Source: an uncultured Pelagibacteraceae bacterium
GTDB lineage: Bacteria; Pseudomonadota; Alphaproteobacteria; Pelagibacterales; Pelagibacteraceae
Direction of reading: 5' to 3'
Assembly: GCA_902515625.1 (NCBI GenBank)
Contig: CABXVD010000007.1
Coordinates: 1 to 37,223, forward strand
Length of the DNA stretch: 37,223 nt
Part shown: piece by piece, positions 28,384 through 37,223 of the stretch
Numbering within the stretch: position 1 is the first letter of the stretch
Layout of the letters: each line of letters opens with the position of its first letter
Program-made: the position numbers and the translations under genes
The notes under the pieces: model-generated
What the model saw: only the letters and a program-made list of their open reading frames with translations
Database searches by the model: none
What the model was told of the DNA's origin: nothing

Positions 28384-29865
28384 TTATCTAATTGAGAATG
28401 GATCTAATGAAGGTTCATCAGATGTATAGAACCAGGTAGTTTTTACTCTTGTATAATCTTTAATAGAATCTATCCCAGCTTCTTTGCCGTAGCCACTATC
28501 TTTGATACCTCCAAATGGAGCTGAAGGTGAGATTAACCTATAAGTATTAACAAAAGTAATTCCAGCTCTTATTGCTTTAGAAACTCGCATGCCTCTGGAT
28601 AAATTACTTGTGTAAACGCCAGATGATAAACCATATTGATTATCGTTCATTTTACTAATTACTTCATCCTCAGTATCAAATTTCATTACTGACAATACAG
28701 GCCCAAATAATTCATTTTCTGCAGTAGGCAGGTTATGATTATCGCATTCAATAATTGTTGGTGGGAAGTAATATCCTTTGTTAGAAAATGAGTCTCTTTT
28801 ACCACCACATTTAATCTTTCCACCTTGATCTAATGTATCTTTTATATTTTTTTCAATTATTTCTAATTGTTTAAAACTACTTAAAGGACCCATCTCTGTG
28901 TCTAGATCCATCGGAGCTCCTATTTTTATTTTGGACGCTCTGGCGGAAAGTTTATCTAGAAATTCATTATAAATTCCTTTTTGAATATAAAGTCTTGAAC
29001 CTGCAATACAACTTTGTCCACTCGCACCAAATATTCCAGCAGTAATTCCATTGATCGCATTCTCTTGTTCTGCATCATCAAATACGGCAACGGGACTTTT
29101 TCCTCCAAGCTCTAAACTTACCTCAGAAAGATTTTCAGCAGAATTTTTAATGATACGCCTTGCAGTTTCGGGTCCTCCAGTAAACGCAATTTTCTCTACA
29201 AGATCATGTGATGTCAAAGTTTTACCACAAGGATCACCAAATCCTGTAATTACATTAACCACTCCTTTAGGTATACCAGTTTTCTCAATTAGCTTTGCAA
29301 ATTCAAATAAAACTGCAGGGGCTATTTCTGATGATTTTATAACTACAGTGTTTCCCATTGCTAGAGCAGGTGCTAATTTAGTTGCTGTTAAAAACATTTG
29401 AGAGTTCCATGGAATGATTGCGGCAACAACTCCAATAGGTATTCTTGTTGTTATCGCTTGAACATTAGGTTTGTCTATTGGAAGAACTGTGCCTTCAACT
29501 TTATCAGCTAAACCTGCATAATAATCATAGTATTCTGCAATATAAACTGCTTGCTGTTTTGTCTCTCTAAAAAGTTTTCCTGTATCAATTGTTTCTATCT
29601 CACCCAGCATCTCAGCATTTTTTCTCAACTGATCAGCAATTGCTCTTAAAAATTTAGCCCTATCTCTTGGAAGTAATTTTGGCCATTCACCTTCAAAAGC
29701 TTTTTGTGCAGCTTTAACGGCTTTGTCAACATCCTTTGCACTTGCTTCAGGCGCAACTGCCCACGGTTCATTATTTTCAGGGTTTAAAGTCTCAAAAGTT
29801 TTTTTACTTTCAGAGTCTACCCACTCTCCATCAATAAACATTTTATATTTTTTAAGTTCAGGCAT
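28384..29865 (-). CDS. Aldehyde dehydrogenase family protein
   Basis: IPWNSQMFLTATKLAPALAMGNTVVIKSSE, ELGGKSPVAVF, GQSCIAGSRLYI. Confidence 0.95.
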   Translation of the reverse strand: MPELKKYKMFIDGEWVDSESKKTFETLNPENNEPWAVAPEASAKDVDKAVKAAQKAFEGEWPKLLPRDRAKFLRAIADQLRKNAEMLGEIETIDTGKLFRETKQQAVYIAEYYDYYAGLADKVEGTVLPIDKPNVQAITTRIPIGVVAAIIPWNSQMFLTATKLAPALAMGNTVVIKSSEIAPAVLFEFAKLIEKTGIPKGVVNVITGFGDPCGKTLTSHDLVEKIAFTGGPETARRIIKNSAENLSEVSLELGGKSPVAVFDDAEQENAINGITAGIFGASGQSCIAGSRLYIQKGIYNEFLDKLSARASKIKIGAPMDLDTEMGPLSSFKQLEIIEKNIKDTLDQGGKIKCGGKRDSFSNKGYYFPPTIIECDNHNLPTAENELFGPVLSVMKFDTEDEVISKMNDNQYGLSSGVYTSNLSRGMRVSKAIRAGITFVNTYRLISPSAPFGGIKDSGYGKEAGIDSIKDYTRVKTTWFYTSDEPSLDPFSIR

Positions 29866-30643
29866 TATTTAAATGTTCCATTATTGCATTATTTACTTCA
29901 TCTGCATATTCAATAGTAGTGAAGTGTTTCCCATTTTTAATTTCTAAATATTGTGAATTTTGAATATCTTTATTTAGATTTTTAGACATATTTGGAGTAG
30001 ACCCTGTATCTTCTGAACCTGCAATTATTAAGGTATTAGTTTTTATTTTTTTTACTTCTTCAGGGCTATCTTGATAATTTGCAAATAATTCGTAAGCTTT
30101 AATAAAATTCTCCTGGTCAACTCCCTCTTTATTGAGAGTTATTAGGAATTCTTCATATAGATCAGGATTTTTTTTAAGATAGTCTTCAGAGAACCATCTT
30201 TTCATTGCCATTTTGGAAATAGGCATATTTCTTTTTGCTAAATTTACCCTATCAATTACTTTTTGTCTTTCATCGTTTGACCTTTTGTAAGTTGCAGAGA
30301 TTAACGTTAGAGAATTCAAATATTTTTCATAGTTTGTAGCAAAATCAATTGCAACTAATGCTCCAATAGAAAAACCAATTAAATGAAATTTATCTATTTT
30401 CAAATTCTCAATCAAAACTAATAATTGGCTAGCAAGTTTTTTCATTGTTAGTATATTTTCACTAAAAGGGGTCTTGCCGTGGCCTAAAAGATCATATGTT
30501 ACAAAAGAGTTATTTTTAAAAAAATCAATTTGAGGTTTCCACATTGATTGATTCAATCCAAGTCCGTGTATAAAAATTATTGGAATTGAATTTTTATTAT
30601 TAAAATAATAATGATTTTGACTTCTATCAAAATTATAAGGCAT
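29858..30643 (-). CDS. Alpha/beta fold hydrolase
   Basis: IFIHGLGLNQSMW, LIGFSIGALVAID nucleophile elbow. Confidence 0.88.
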   Translation of the reverse strand: MPYNFDRSQNHYYFNNKNSIPIIFIHGLGLNQSMWKPQIDFFKNNSFVTYDLLGHGKTPFSENILTMKKLASQLLVLIENLKIDKFHLIGFSIGALVAIDFATNYEKYLNSLTLISATYKRSNDERQKVIDRVNLAKRNMPISKMAMKRWFSEDYLKKNPDLYEEFLITLNKEGVDQENFIKAYELFANYQDSPEEVKKIKTNTLIIAGSEDTGSTPNMSKNLNKDIQNSQYLEIKNGKHFTTIEYADEVNNAIMEHLNNA

Positions 30644-30646
30644 TTT

Positions 30647-31231
30647 TTAATTTTTAATGCCCATCTCTTTCATATCTTGGTATCTATCACCTGTTCTTGC
30701 ATGTGCTCTTCCACTTGAGGCGCCTCCTATAGCTATCACAACCTCGTCATCAAATGGTGCATCATGAATTGTGAACTCATGAGTTAAATAGTATGGTCTT
30801 AAACCAGAGTCTGTTTTGTGCATCATTGGAATTGATATTTTCGAACCTGCTGGCCCCCTTGTATTTGTAAAACTTAAATAAGAAGTACCACCTACAGCAT
30901 CTCTAAATTTATTCCCAAATCTTAATGTGTGTATAAATGCTGATGCGTGCTCTATCTCTCCATTTAATCCAACAACTCCAGCTTTTCCATATGCAAGTAT
31001 TTTATCAGGTGAACCCATCTCTTTAATTAATTCAGGTACAAGCATATCCCCAAGTTTTGGAGCTAAATCTAAAATAGTTGGTCTAAGGTCTTCAACAAAA
31101 CCTTTCCCGTGCCATGGATTTTTAAAAACTGCAGCTACAGAAACTAATAAAACTGGCTCCTTAGCTTTTTTTCCACCCTCAATAAAAGTTTTGTCTACAA
31201 ATTTTGTAAACTTTCTTATTTCTAAATTCAT
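30647..31231 (-). CDS. Amino acid synthesis family protein (DUF1185)
   Basis: NPWHGKGFVEDLRP...GKAGVVGLNGEIEHASAFIHTLRFGNKFRDAVGG. Confidence 0.8.
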   Translation of the reverse strand: MNLEIRKFTKFVDKTFIEGGKKAKEPVLLVSVAAVFKNPWHGKGFVEDLRPTILDLAPKLGDMLVPELIKEMGSPDKILAYGKAGVVGLNGEIEHASAFIHTLRFGNKFRDAVGGTSYLSFTNTRGPAGSKISIPMMHKTDSGLRPYYLTHEFTIHDAPFDDEVVIAIGGASSGRAHARTGDRYQDMKEMGIKN

Positions 31232-32397
31232 TAACTTGCTTTTTCGATATTAGTGCTATCTAAATTTATTTTTGGAATTACTTCATCATTAAACAATTTA
31301 ATACTTCTCATACAAGCCTCATGGTCTATTCCAGGAAAATTAGACCAAACTTGAAGATTTTGTAAATTCAACTCTGATTTAAGTTCGTTAATTTTATTAA
31401 CAACATACTCTGGAGTACCAAACAATAAATTTCTTTTATGTAAAAATTCATAATTTAATAAATCTAATTTATGTTTTGTTTCTGGCAATTCTTCACCAGG
31501 ATCCATATGATTTCCTAATCCTCGCCAATGACAAACCCATCTCATATAATTTATAATATGTTCACCTGCTAATTTTTCAGCTTCTTCCATTGTTTCCGCA
31601 ACAAACATATCTCTAACTAAAGATATGCCTTCGCCTAAAGGAACTTCTCTATTCTCTGCTTTTGATTTTGCATCTTGGAATATCTCAAATCTCTTTTTAA
31701 GAGCTTTAACAGTAGGTATCCACATAATAGTGTTCAAACCATTTTGTGCAGCCCATTCAATTGATCTCGCTCCATCTACTACTTGCCAAATTGGTGGGTG
31801 TGGGCTTTGTTTAGGTTTTGGAACCACACTTATTTTTTTCATCTCGTTTGTTTCAACATCTACAAATTCTTTGTCTGGGGGACTCATATCGTGTTGCCAA
31901 ACAAAATTTGGTGATGGATAAGTATAGAATTCACCTTTATGACTAAAAAATTCTTCGGTCCATGCTTTTTTCATTATTGTAAGAGATTCTTCAAACAGTC
32001 TAAAATTTTTTGCTTGGTCCTTTAGATCGGCTTCTTTATTTAAATTCATTGCCTCTCTTCCATAAATTCCTCTTCCAATACCAACTAGAGCTCTTCCATT
32101 TGATAATTGATCTAATAAAGCAATGTCTTCAGCAAGTCTTAAAGGATTATGAAATGTAATAACATTGCATGCCTGTCCGATTTTTATCTGCTTAGTTCTT
32201 GCGGCAGCATCAACACCCATCATTAATGGGTTAGTACAAGACTCCATTCCTTCATGATTAAAATGATGTTCAGTATACCAAATAGAATCCCAATTATTTT
32301 CATCACAATAAGTTGTTATCTCTTTTGTTTCATCTAGTAATTGATTATAGGGTTTGTGATCCCAGTTAGTGGTATTGCAAAAATATCCAAACTTCAT
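31231..32397 (-). CDS. LLM-class (luciferase-like) flavin-dependent oxidoreductase
   Basis: YTEHHFNHEGMESCTNPLMMG, HNPLRLAEDIALLDQLSNGRALVGIGRG; good SD (reverse complement TAAGGAGG) upstream. Confidence 0.9.
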   Translation of the reverse strand: MKFGYFCNTTNWDHKPYNQLLDETKEITTYCDENNWDSIWYTEHHFNHEGMESCTNPLMMGVDAAARTKQIKIGQACNVITFHNPLRLAEDIALLDQLSNGRALVGIGRGIYGREAMNLNKEADLKDQAKNFRLFEESLTIMKKAWTEEFFSHKGEFYTYPSPNFVWQHDMSPPDKEFVDVETNEMKKISVVPKPKQSPHPPIWQVVDGARSIEWAAQNGLNTIMWIPTVKALKKRFEIFQDAKSKAENREVPLGEGISLVRDMFVAETMEEAEKLAGEHIINYMRWVCHWRGLGNHMDPGEELPETKHKLDLLNYEFLHKRNLLFGTPEYVVNKINELKSELNLQNLQVWSNFPGIDHEACMRSIKLFNDEVIPKINLDSTNIEKAS

Positions 32398-32525
32398 TCG
32401 AACCTCCTTAAATAATTAAATCTAAGACGATCGATCCCACTTTCGTAAATATGAATTTATCGATGAGTTATGTATCGTATTATGTGTGAAGCTTATTATT
32501 ACTGAAGTAGAGTTTCAATAAAATT

Positions 32526-33482
32526 TTACGATCTTCTTAAAGGTGTTTTTGTTGCAATATACTGATCTCTAGCCTTTTCTCTTACATAAATATAAATACC
32601 AGCAGCTATAATACAACCAACACCTAAAAATGTTCTTAAAGATGGAATTTCATTGAACAATAAATATCCAGGTATCATTGACATTATAATTAAAGAATAT
32701 TCAAATAGCGACACCACAGATGGAGAAGCAACAATATAAGCGGAAAATATACAAACGAATGCAATTGAAGCAACAAAACCAAAAAATAAAATAAACTTCC
32801 AAGTATACTCAATATTTGAAAACCATTCTCTGAAGATAAATTGAGTTGTAGAGTCAAAATTTGAATTATTAAATTGCCCATTGCCCATAAAAATAAAAAT
32901 TATCACACATAAGGCTATTGCAATAAGATAAAAATAAAATAATTGTGTATTAACATCATCTTTATCAGAGGTATATTTTGTAATTGTCATAGAAGCTGCA
33001 TAAAAAAAAGCAGAAAAAACTGGTAATAAATTTTTATATTCAAAGTTAGAAAAATCGGGATTCAAAACTATATAAACTCCAATAAATCCAAATATAATTG
33101 CAGACCATCTTCTAATTCCAATAAATTCTTTTAAAAATACTTTTGCAAAAATTGACACAAAAAATGGAGATGAAAAAAAAAGTGCATTAGCAGTTGCTAA
33201 TGGCATGTATGTTAATGAGATAAAAAAAGCTGAAAACGCAATAAAATGTAATACAACTCTTAATACTGTTAATGAAGGATAGTAAGTTTTTAGTGAAACT
33301 TTCTGTTTTCTAAACTTTATATATCCATACAGTAAAATGGCTGCAACAAAATATCTTCCAAAAAAAATTTCATAAAGTGCTGCATGTTCATAAATAAATT
33401 TAATCAATGCATCCTGCATTGAAAAAAATGTCATTGCAGTAATAATTAAAAGAATACCTTTAGGATTATTGTTGGCGCTCAT
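32526..33482 (-). CDS. DMT-superfamily EamA transporter
   Basis: EamA-type TM repeats; MTFFSMQDALIKF. Confidence 0.87.
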   Translation of the reverse strand: MSANNNPKGILLIITAMTFFSMQDALIKFIYEHAALYEIFFGRYFVAAILLYGYIKFRKQKVSLKTYYPSLTVLRVVLHFIAFSAFFISLTYMPLATANALFFSSPFFVSIFAKVFLKEFIGIRRWSAIIFGFIGVYIVLNPDFSNFEYKNLLPVFSAFFYAASMTITKYTSDKDDVNTQLFYFYLIAIALCVIIFIFMGNGQFNNSNFDSTTQFIFREWFSNIEYTWKFILFFGFVASIAFVCIFSAYIVASPSVVSLFEYSLIIMSMIPGYLLFNEIPSLRTFLGVGCIIAAGIYIYVREKARDQYIATKTPLRRS

Positions 33483-33522
33483 TGGGCAGCTATATCAAAT
33501 TATTAAAATTTGTAATATTTAA

Positions 33523-33984
33523 TTATTTCTTTAATTTTGAAGAGAAAAGAAGGTCATTGGATGAAAATTTTATTTTATTATCCTCAATAAACTTATCCAT
33601 TAACTTTAACTTTTCTTCCTCAAATTCAGTAACTTTCCTCTGACTTAAATCTATATATAGAGATATCCACTCTATAGTTGATGATATTTTTTTTTTACTT
33701 TTTTCAATCATATCCATTTTTATATGGAGCCTTTTCTTGTCATGATCAAAATAAGTCATATGAATATCTATTTCCTCACCTTGCTTTATTTCACTTAAAT
33801 ATTTAGTGTTTGTTTCGACTACCATCGTGCTTCTATTTGAATCTTTTGCTGCACTTTCTCCCATTTTAAATTTTTCAAGTGCAACTTCCAAAGCTTGATC
33901 AAATACCAGAACATAGTAAGCCATATTCATATGATTATTATAGTCAACCCACTCTTGCTTAACTGAAAAACTTTTTAATAACAT
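33523..33984 (-). CDS. Hot-dog (4HBT) thioesterase family protein
   Basis: VKQEWVDYNNHMNMAYYVLVFDQALE motif. Confidence 0.78.
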   Translation of the reverse strand: MLLKSFSVKQEWVDYNNHMNMAYYVLVFDQALEVALEKFKMGESAAKDSNRSTMVVETNTKYLSEIKQGEEIDIHMTYFDHDKKRLHIKMDMIEKSKKKISSTIEWISLYIDLSQRKVTEFEEEKLKLMDKFIEDNKIKFSSNDLLFSSKLKK

Positions 33985-34000
33985 TTAAAAATAGATTAAA

Positions 34001-34867
34001 TTAACCCTCTTCTTTTTTATTTTTTGTAAAAACAATTAAAACTACTCCAATTATAATTATTGCTCCACCGATAAATAATTCTTGAGTTGGTTTTTCTCCA
34101 AGTAGAAAAATAGCTGCTAATAATCCTGTTGGTGGAATACCCATGGTCACAATTGGAAGTACTTTGTATAAAGGATTATTTTTTAAAACATAATAGAAGC
34201 AACCATAAGTAATTGGCTGCATTATAAAACCAATGTAAATTGCAATAATCCAATGTTCAAATTTAGCATTGCTTAAATAATTAATTGTATTTCCATCTAA
34301 CACTGCTGAAAAAACTATCAAAATTGGTGCTGAAAATAATGCTAACCATGCAACCAAAGCCAAAGGATTAATTTCTTTGCTCAATGGTTTAACTAAGACT
34401 TGTCCAAGCGCCCAAGTTGCTGAACCTAAGATAGTAAGACCAATACCGATAAACTTACCATCTAAATTAGGAGATCCTGTTAAAATATAAACACCAACAA
34501 AAGCGATACTTATCCCAATCAAAGCTCTAATTGTTGGTTTTTCCTTAAGCATAAAATAGGCAAATATAACTCCAAATGGAACCTCTGTTTGAACAAGCAG
34601 AACTGCAGCGGAGGCATCAATTAAATTTAAACCAGAGTATGTAATACTATACTGCAAAGTATTTGCTATGAATGATGCTATAAATATTTTTTTTAAGTAA
34701 CCTCTAGGTATTGGAAACCACCAAATTAATATTGATGCAGCAAACATAAATCGTAATCCCATCAATAAAATTGGAGGAAAAGATTCAAAAGCAGGCTTTG
34801 CAATTACAAAACCAAAACCCAAAAAGATAGGAACTAAAGATGCAACAAAGGTGTCTTTTATATTCAT
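34001..34867 (-). CDS. DMT-superfamily EamA transporter
   Basis: EamA-type TM repeats. Confidence 0.87.
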   Translation of the reverse strand: MNIKDTFVASLVPIFLGFGFVIAKPAFESFPPILLMGLRFMFAASILIWWFPIPRGYLKKIFIASFIANTLQYSITYSGLNLIDASAAVLLVQTEVPFGVIFAYFMLKEKPTIRALIGISIAFVGVYILTGSPNLDGKFIGIGLTILGSATWALGQVLVKPLSKEINPLALVAWLALFSAPILIVFSAVLDGNTINYLSNAKFEHWIIAIYIGFIMQPITYGCFYYVLKNNPLYKVLPIVTMGIPPTGLLAAIFLLGEKPTQELFIGGAIIIIGVVLIVFTKNKKEEG

Positions 34868-34927
34868 GTCGTTATTTTTAATATTAATGATTATTAAAGA
34901 ACTTCTGATATATTCACTTTTTAAAAT

Positions 34928-35674
34928 ATGAATTCAACAAAAATAGATCCTAAATATGTCAGTAAATCAAATCCAAGAGTTGGGCTAATAGCACTTGCAA
35001 GCGACTTTATGATAGAAAAGGATTTTATAAATATAATTAAAGATAGAGATATAGATTTTTTCGTAAATCGAATTGAAAGTTACAATCCTTTAACAAAGGA
35101 GAACTTAATTAAAATGTCAGAAAAAGTAACTGAGGTTACAAAAGATATTTTACCTGATCAAGATCTAGACTGTGTAGTTTACGGTTGTACCTCAGGAACT
35201 ATTGCTGCTGGACATGCATCAATTGAAAAAAAAGTAAAGGCAGCAAAACCTAAAGCAGATGTGACCACACCAAGCACAGCTGCAATTACAGCACTTAAAA
35301 AAATGAACATTAATAAAATGTGTTTATTTACACCTTATAGTAAGAAATTAAATGATGAGGTTTTGGAGTATTTTAAAAGCGAGGGTTTTGATATTACATC
35401 TAATGCATATTTTGATATCGAGTCTGATCTTGATATAGGTAAAGTTGATCAAAATTATCTGTATGAAGTATTATCTAACATTGAGTTAAATAATGCAGAT
35501 GCTCTGTTTGTTTCATGTACAGCTCTTCCAGTTTTACCCATCATAGATAAATTAGAAAAAAAATTAAATACTACAGTATTGTCTAGCAACCAGGCATTAA
35601 TTTGGGATACCCTGGTTAAAATAAATAAAAATAATTCAGTAGAGGGATTTGGTAAATTATTCCAAATAAATTAA
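34928..35674 (+). CDS. Asp/Glu racemase / maleate isomerase superfamily protein (EutA-like)
   Basis: Paired cysteine motifs VVYGCTSGTIAAG and FVSCTALPVL. Confidence 0.82.
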   Translation: MNSTKIDPKYVSKSNPRVGLIALASDFMIEKDFINIIKDRDIDFFVNRIESYNPLTKENLIKMSEKVTEVTKDILPDQDLDCVVYGCTSGTIAAGHASIEKKVKAAKPKADVTTPSTAAITALKKMNINKMCLFTPYSKKLNDEVLEYFKSEGFDITSNAYFDIESDLDIGKVDQNYLYEVLSNIELNNADALFVSCTALPVLPIIDKLEKKLNTTVLSSNQALIWDTLVKINKNNSVEGFGKLFQIN

Positions 35675-36843
35675 TGTATTTTACAAAAGAAGAATACAAA
35701 CAGAGACTAAAGAAAGTTCAACACATGATGCAAGAAAAAGGCATTGAACTTTTAATCTCTCATGACACCAATAATTTAAATTATTTAACAGGTTATGACG
35801 CTTGGTCATTTTATTATGCACAGTGTGCTATTGTACATGTTAACGCAGAAGAACCTCTGTGCTTTGTAAGAGCTCAAGATGCAGGAGGTGCCTATTTAAA
35901 AACTTACTTAAAAAATCAAAATATTATAGCTTACGATGAGTCTTATATTCATACGTGGCCAAAACATCCCTATGATTACCTTGTTAATATCATTAAAGAG
36001 AGAAAATGGGATAGATTATCAATTGGTTTAGAGATGGATGCACATTATTTTACTGCATTTTGTTATGAAAAAATTAAATCAGGGCTTCCTAACGCCAAAA
36101 TAAAAGATAGTGATCGTCTGGTTAATTGGGCAAGACTGGTAAAATCAGATACTGAAATAACTTATATGAAATCTGCTGCAAAAATTTCAGAAAAAGGAAT
36201 GAAAACTGCAATGGAGGTAATTAATCCTGGTGTCAGACAGTGTGATGCTGTTGGAGAAATACAAAAATCATTATTTTATGGTACAGAGGAATTTGGGGGA
36301 GAATATGCAAGTATTGCAACATTAGTGCCAACTGGAAAAGGAACATCAGCATCTCATTTAACTGCCAGCCAAGATAAATTTGTTAAAGGAGAGGCTACAA
36401 TTATTGAGTTATCAGGAACTTATAAAAGATATCATGCGCCAATGGCTCGAACAGTCTTATTAGGCAAACCTGATCAAAAAAAAATAGATACTATGAACAA
36501 AACTATAGAGGCTTTGAATTCAGGTATTAGTGTGATCAAACCTGGAAATACAGCTGATGACGTTGCCCAGGCATTTTGGAAAATTTTAGATAAATATGGA
36601 ATAGAAAAAAAATCTAGAACAGGATATTCAATTGGAATTGGTTATCCTCCAGATTGGGGCGAACATACTCTAAATATTTACAAAGGCGATATGACTGTTC
36701 TTGAGCCTAATGTTTGTTTTCATATGATTGCAGTTATGCAATTTGGTGATTGGGGTGTAGAAGCATCTGAAGCTATTAGAGTAACTGATAATGGGTCAGA
36801 ATTATTCTGTAATTTTCCAAAAGATCTTTATATCAAAGATTAG
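35674..36843 (+). CDS. M24-fold (creatinase/Xaa-Pro peptidase-like) protein, EutD/DoeA ectoine hydrolase-like
   Basis: N-terminal creatinase domain (LTGYDAWSFY) and M24 domain (VIELSGTYKRYHAPMARTVLLG, TGYSIGIGYPPDWGEHTLN); adjacent EutA-like gene. Confidence 0.78.
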   Translation: MYFTKEEYKQRLKKVQHMMQEKGIELLISHDTNNLNYLTGYDAWSFYYAQCAIVHVNAEEPLCFVRAQDAGGAYLKTYLKNQNIIAYDESYIHTWPKHPYDYLVNIIKERKWDRLSIGLEMDAHYFTAFCYEKIKSGLPNAKIKDSDRLVNWARLVKSDTEITYMKSAAKISEKGMKTAMEVINPGVRQCDAVGEIQKSLFYGTEEFGGEYASIATLVPTGKGTSASHLTASQDKFVKGEATIIELSGTYKRYHAPMARTVLLGKPDQKKIDTMNKTIEALNSGISVIKPGNTADDVAQAFWKILDKYGIEKKSRTGYSIGIGYPPDWGEHTLNIYKGDMTVLEPNVCFHMIAVMQFGDWGVEASEAIRVTDNGSELFCNFPKDLYIKD

Positions 36844-36880
36844 TTTTTGTAATATTAATTAAAATCGATCAATAAAAATT

Positions 36881-37223
36881 CTAAGTTGTTTGATTATTAA
36901 TCAAATCATTAAGAAATGAAACCATTTTTTTGGCACCTTGCATTGTAGGGTATATTTTTAAAGCCTTTTTATAACTTTTTAAAGCTTGTGTATAATTTCT
37001 TAATTCTATTTGATTCATACCTAATCCTGAAATAGCTCCAAAATGACGAGGTTCTAATTGAAGCACATTTTTTATGTCATTAATGGAATCTTCATATTTT
37101 CCTGATAAGTAAAGTGCTGTTGCTCTTTTATTCCAAGCCTCTGCCCAATTTGGGTCCACTAAAATAATTAAAGAAAAAATTTGAATTGCCTCATTTAAAT
37201 TTTTTTTAGCAAGCATTAATTCT
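36881..37223 (-). CDS. TPR-repeat protein, N-terminal part cut by window edge
   Basis: TPR motifs WAEAWNKRATALYLSGKYEDSINDI, NYTQALKSYKKALKIYP; frame stays open past the listed ATG to base 37223. Confidence 0.8.
   Translation of the reverse strand, partial: ELMLAKKNLNEAIQIFSLIILVDPNWAEAWNKRATALYLSGKYEDSINDIKNVLQLEPRHFGAISGLGMNQIELRNYTQALKSYKKALKIYPTMQGAKKMVSFLNDLINNQTT

Noticed and set aside
32398-32525. ATCGAT-containing intergenic stretch between the LLM and EamA genes
   Set aside because: Looks like a promoter region with scattered short motifs; no convincing symmetrical operator
1-37223. CRISPR arrays, tRNA/rRNA genes, transposons, prophage or defence systems
   Set aside because: None recognised by eye; no regularly spaced repeats, no transposase, integrase, Cas or toxin-antitoxin motifs in the ORFs

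Overview
AT-rich, gene-dense window. Gene content, overlapping start/stop codons and low GC suggest a marine SAR11/Pelagibacterales-like alphaproteobacterium; this is an inference, as no rRNA or marker gene was seen. Main blocks: (1) 1-7485, type IV pilus genes (PilO/P/Q/B/C-like, two tandem pilins) interrupted by an opposite-strand RsbW-like kinase + STAS antagonist pair. (2) 7504-14342, housekeeping and accessory genes (EamA transporter, 2-hydroxyacid dehydrogenase, HDAC-like deacetylase, MsrB, a stand-alone intimin/invasin-type inverse autotransporter barrel followed by a secreted Cys-containing protein, glutaredoxin, TIGR03643-like protein, LysE exporter with a hairpin leader). (3) 14430-21323, a Liv-type ABC transporter operon with an embedded secreted Ser-hydrolase and a terminal AzlCD pair. 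(4) 21364-26957, CsiD/GlaH-like glutarate hydroxylase, divergent P5C-reductase-like protein and a second LivGFHM set, with a convergent binding protein at 27081-28271. (5) 28384-32397, a minus-strand LLM monooxygenase / DUF1185 / alpha-beta hydrolase / aldehyde dehydrogenase operon. (6) 32526-36843, two EamA transporters, a thioesterase and an EutA-like/EutD(DoeA)-like pair suggestive of ectoine catabolism. A truncated TPR gene closes the window. No rRNA, tRNA, CRISPR array, transposase or phage gene was recognised. The strongest candidates for undescribed biology are the passenger-less inverse autotransporter with its secreted neighbour, the hydrolase embedded in the Liv operon, the partner-switching pair in the pilus locus, the LysE leader structure and the LLM/DUF1185 operon.
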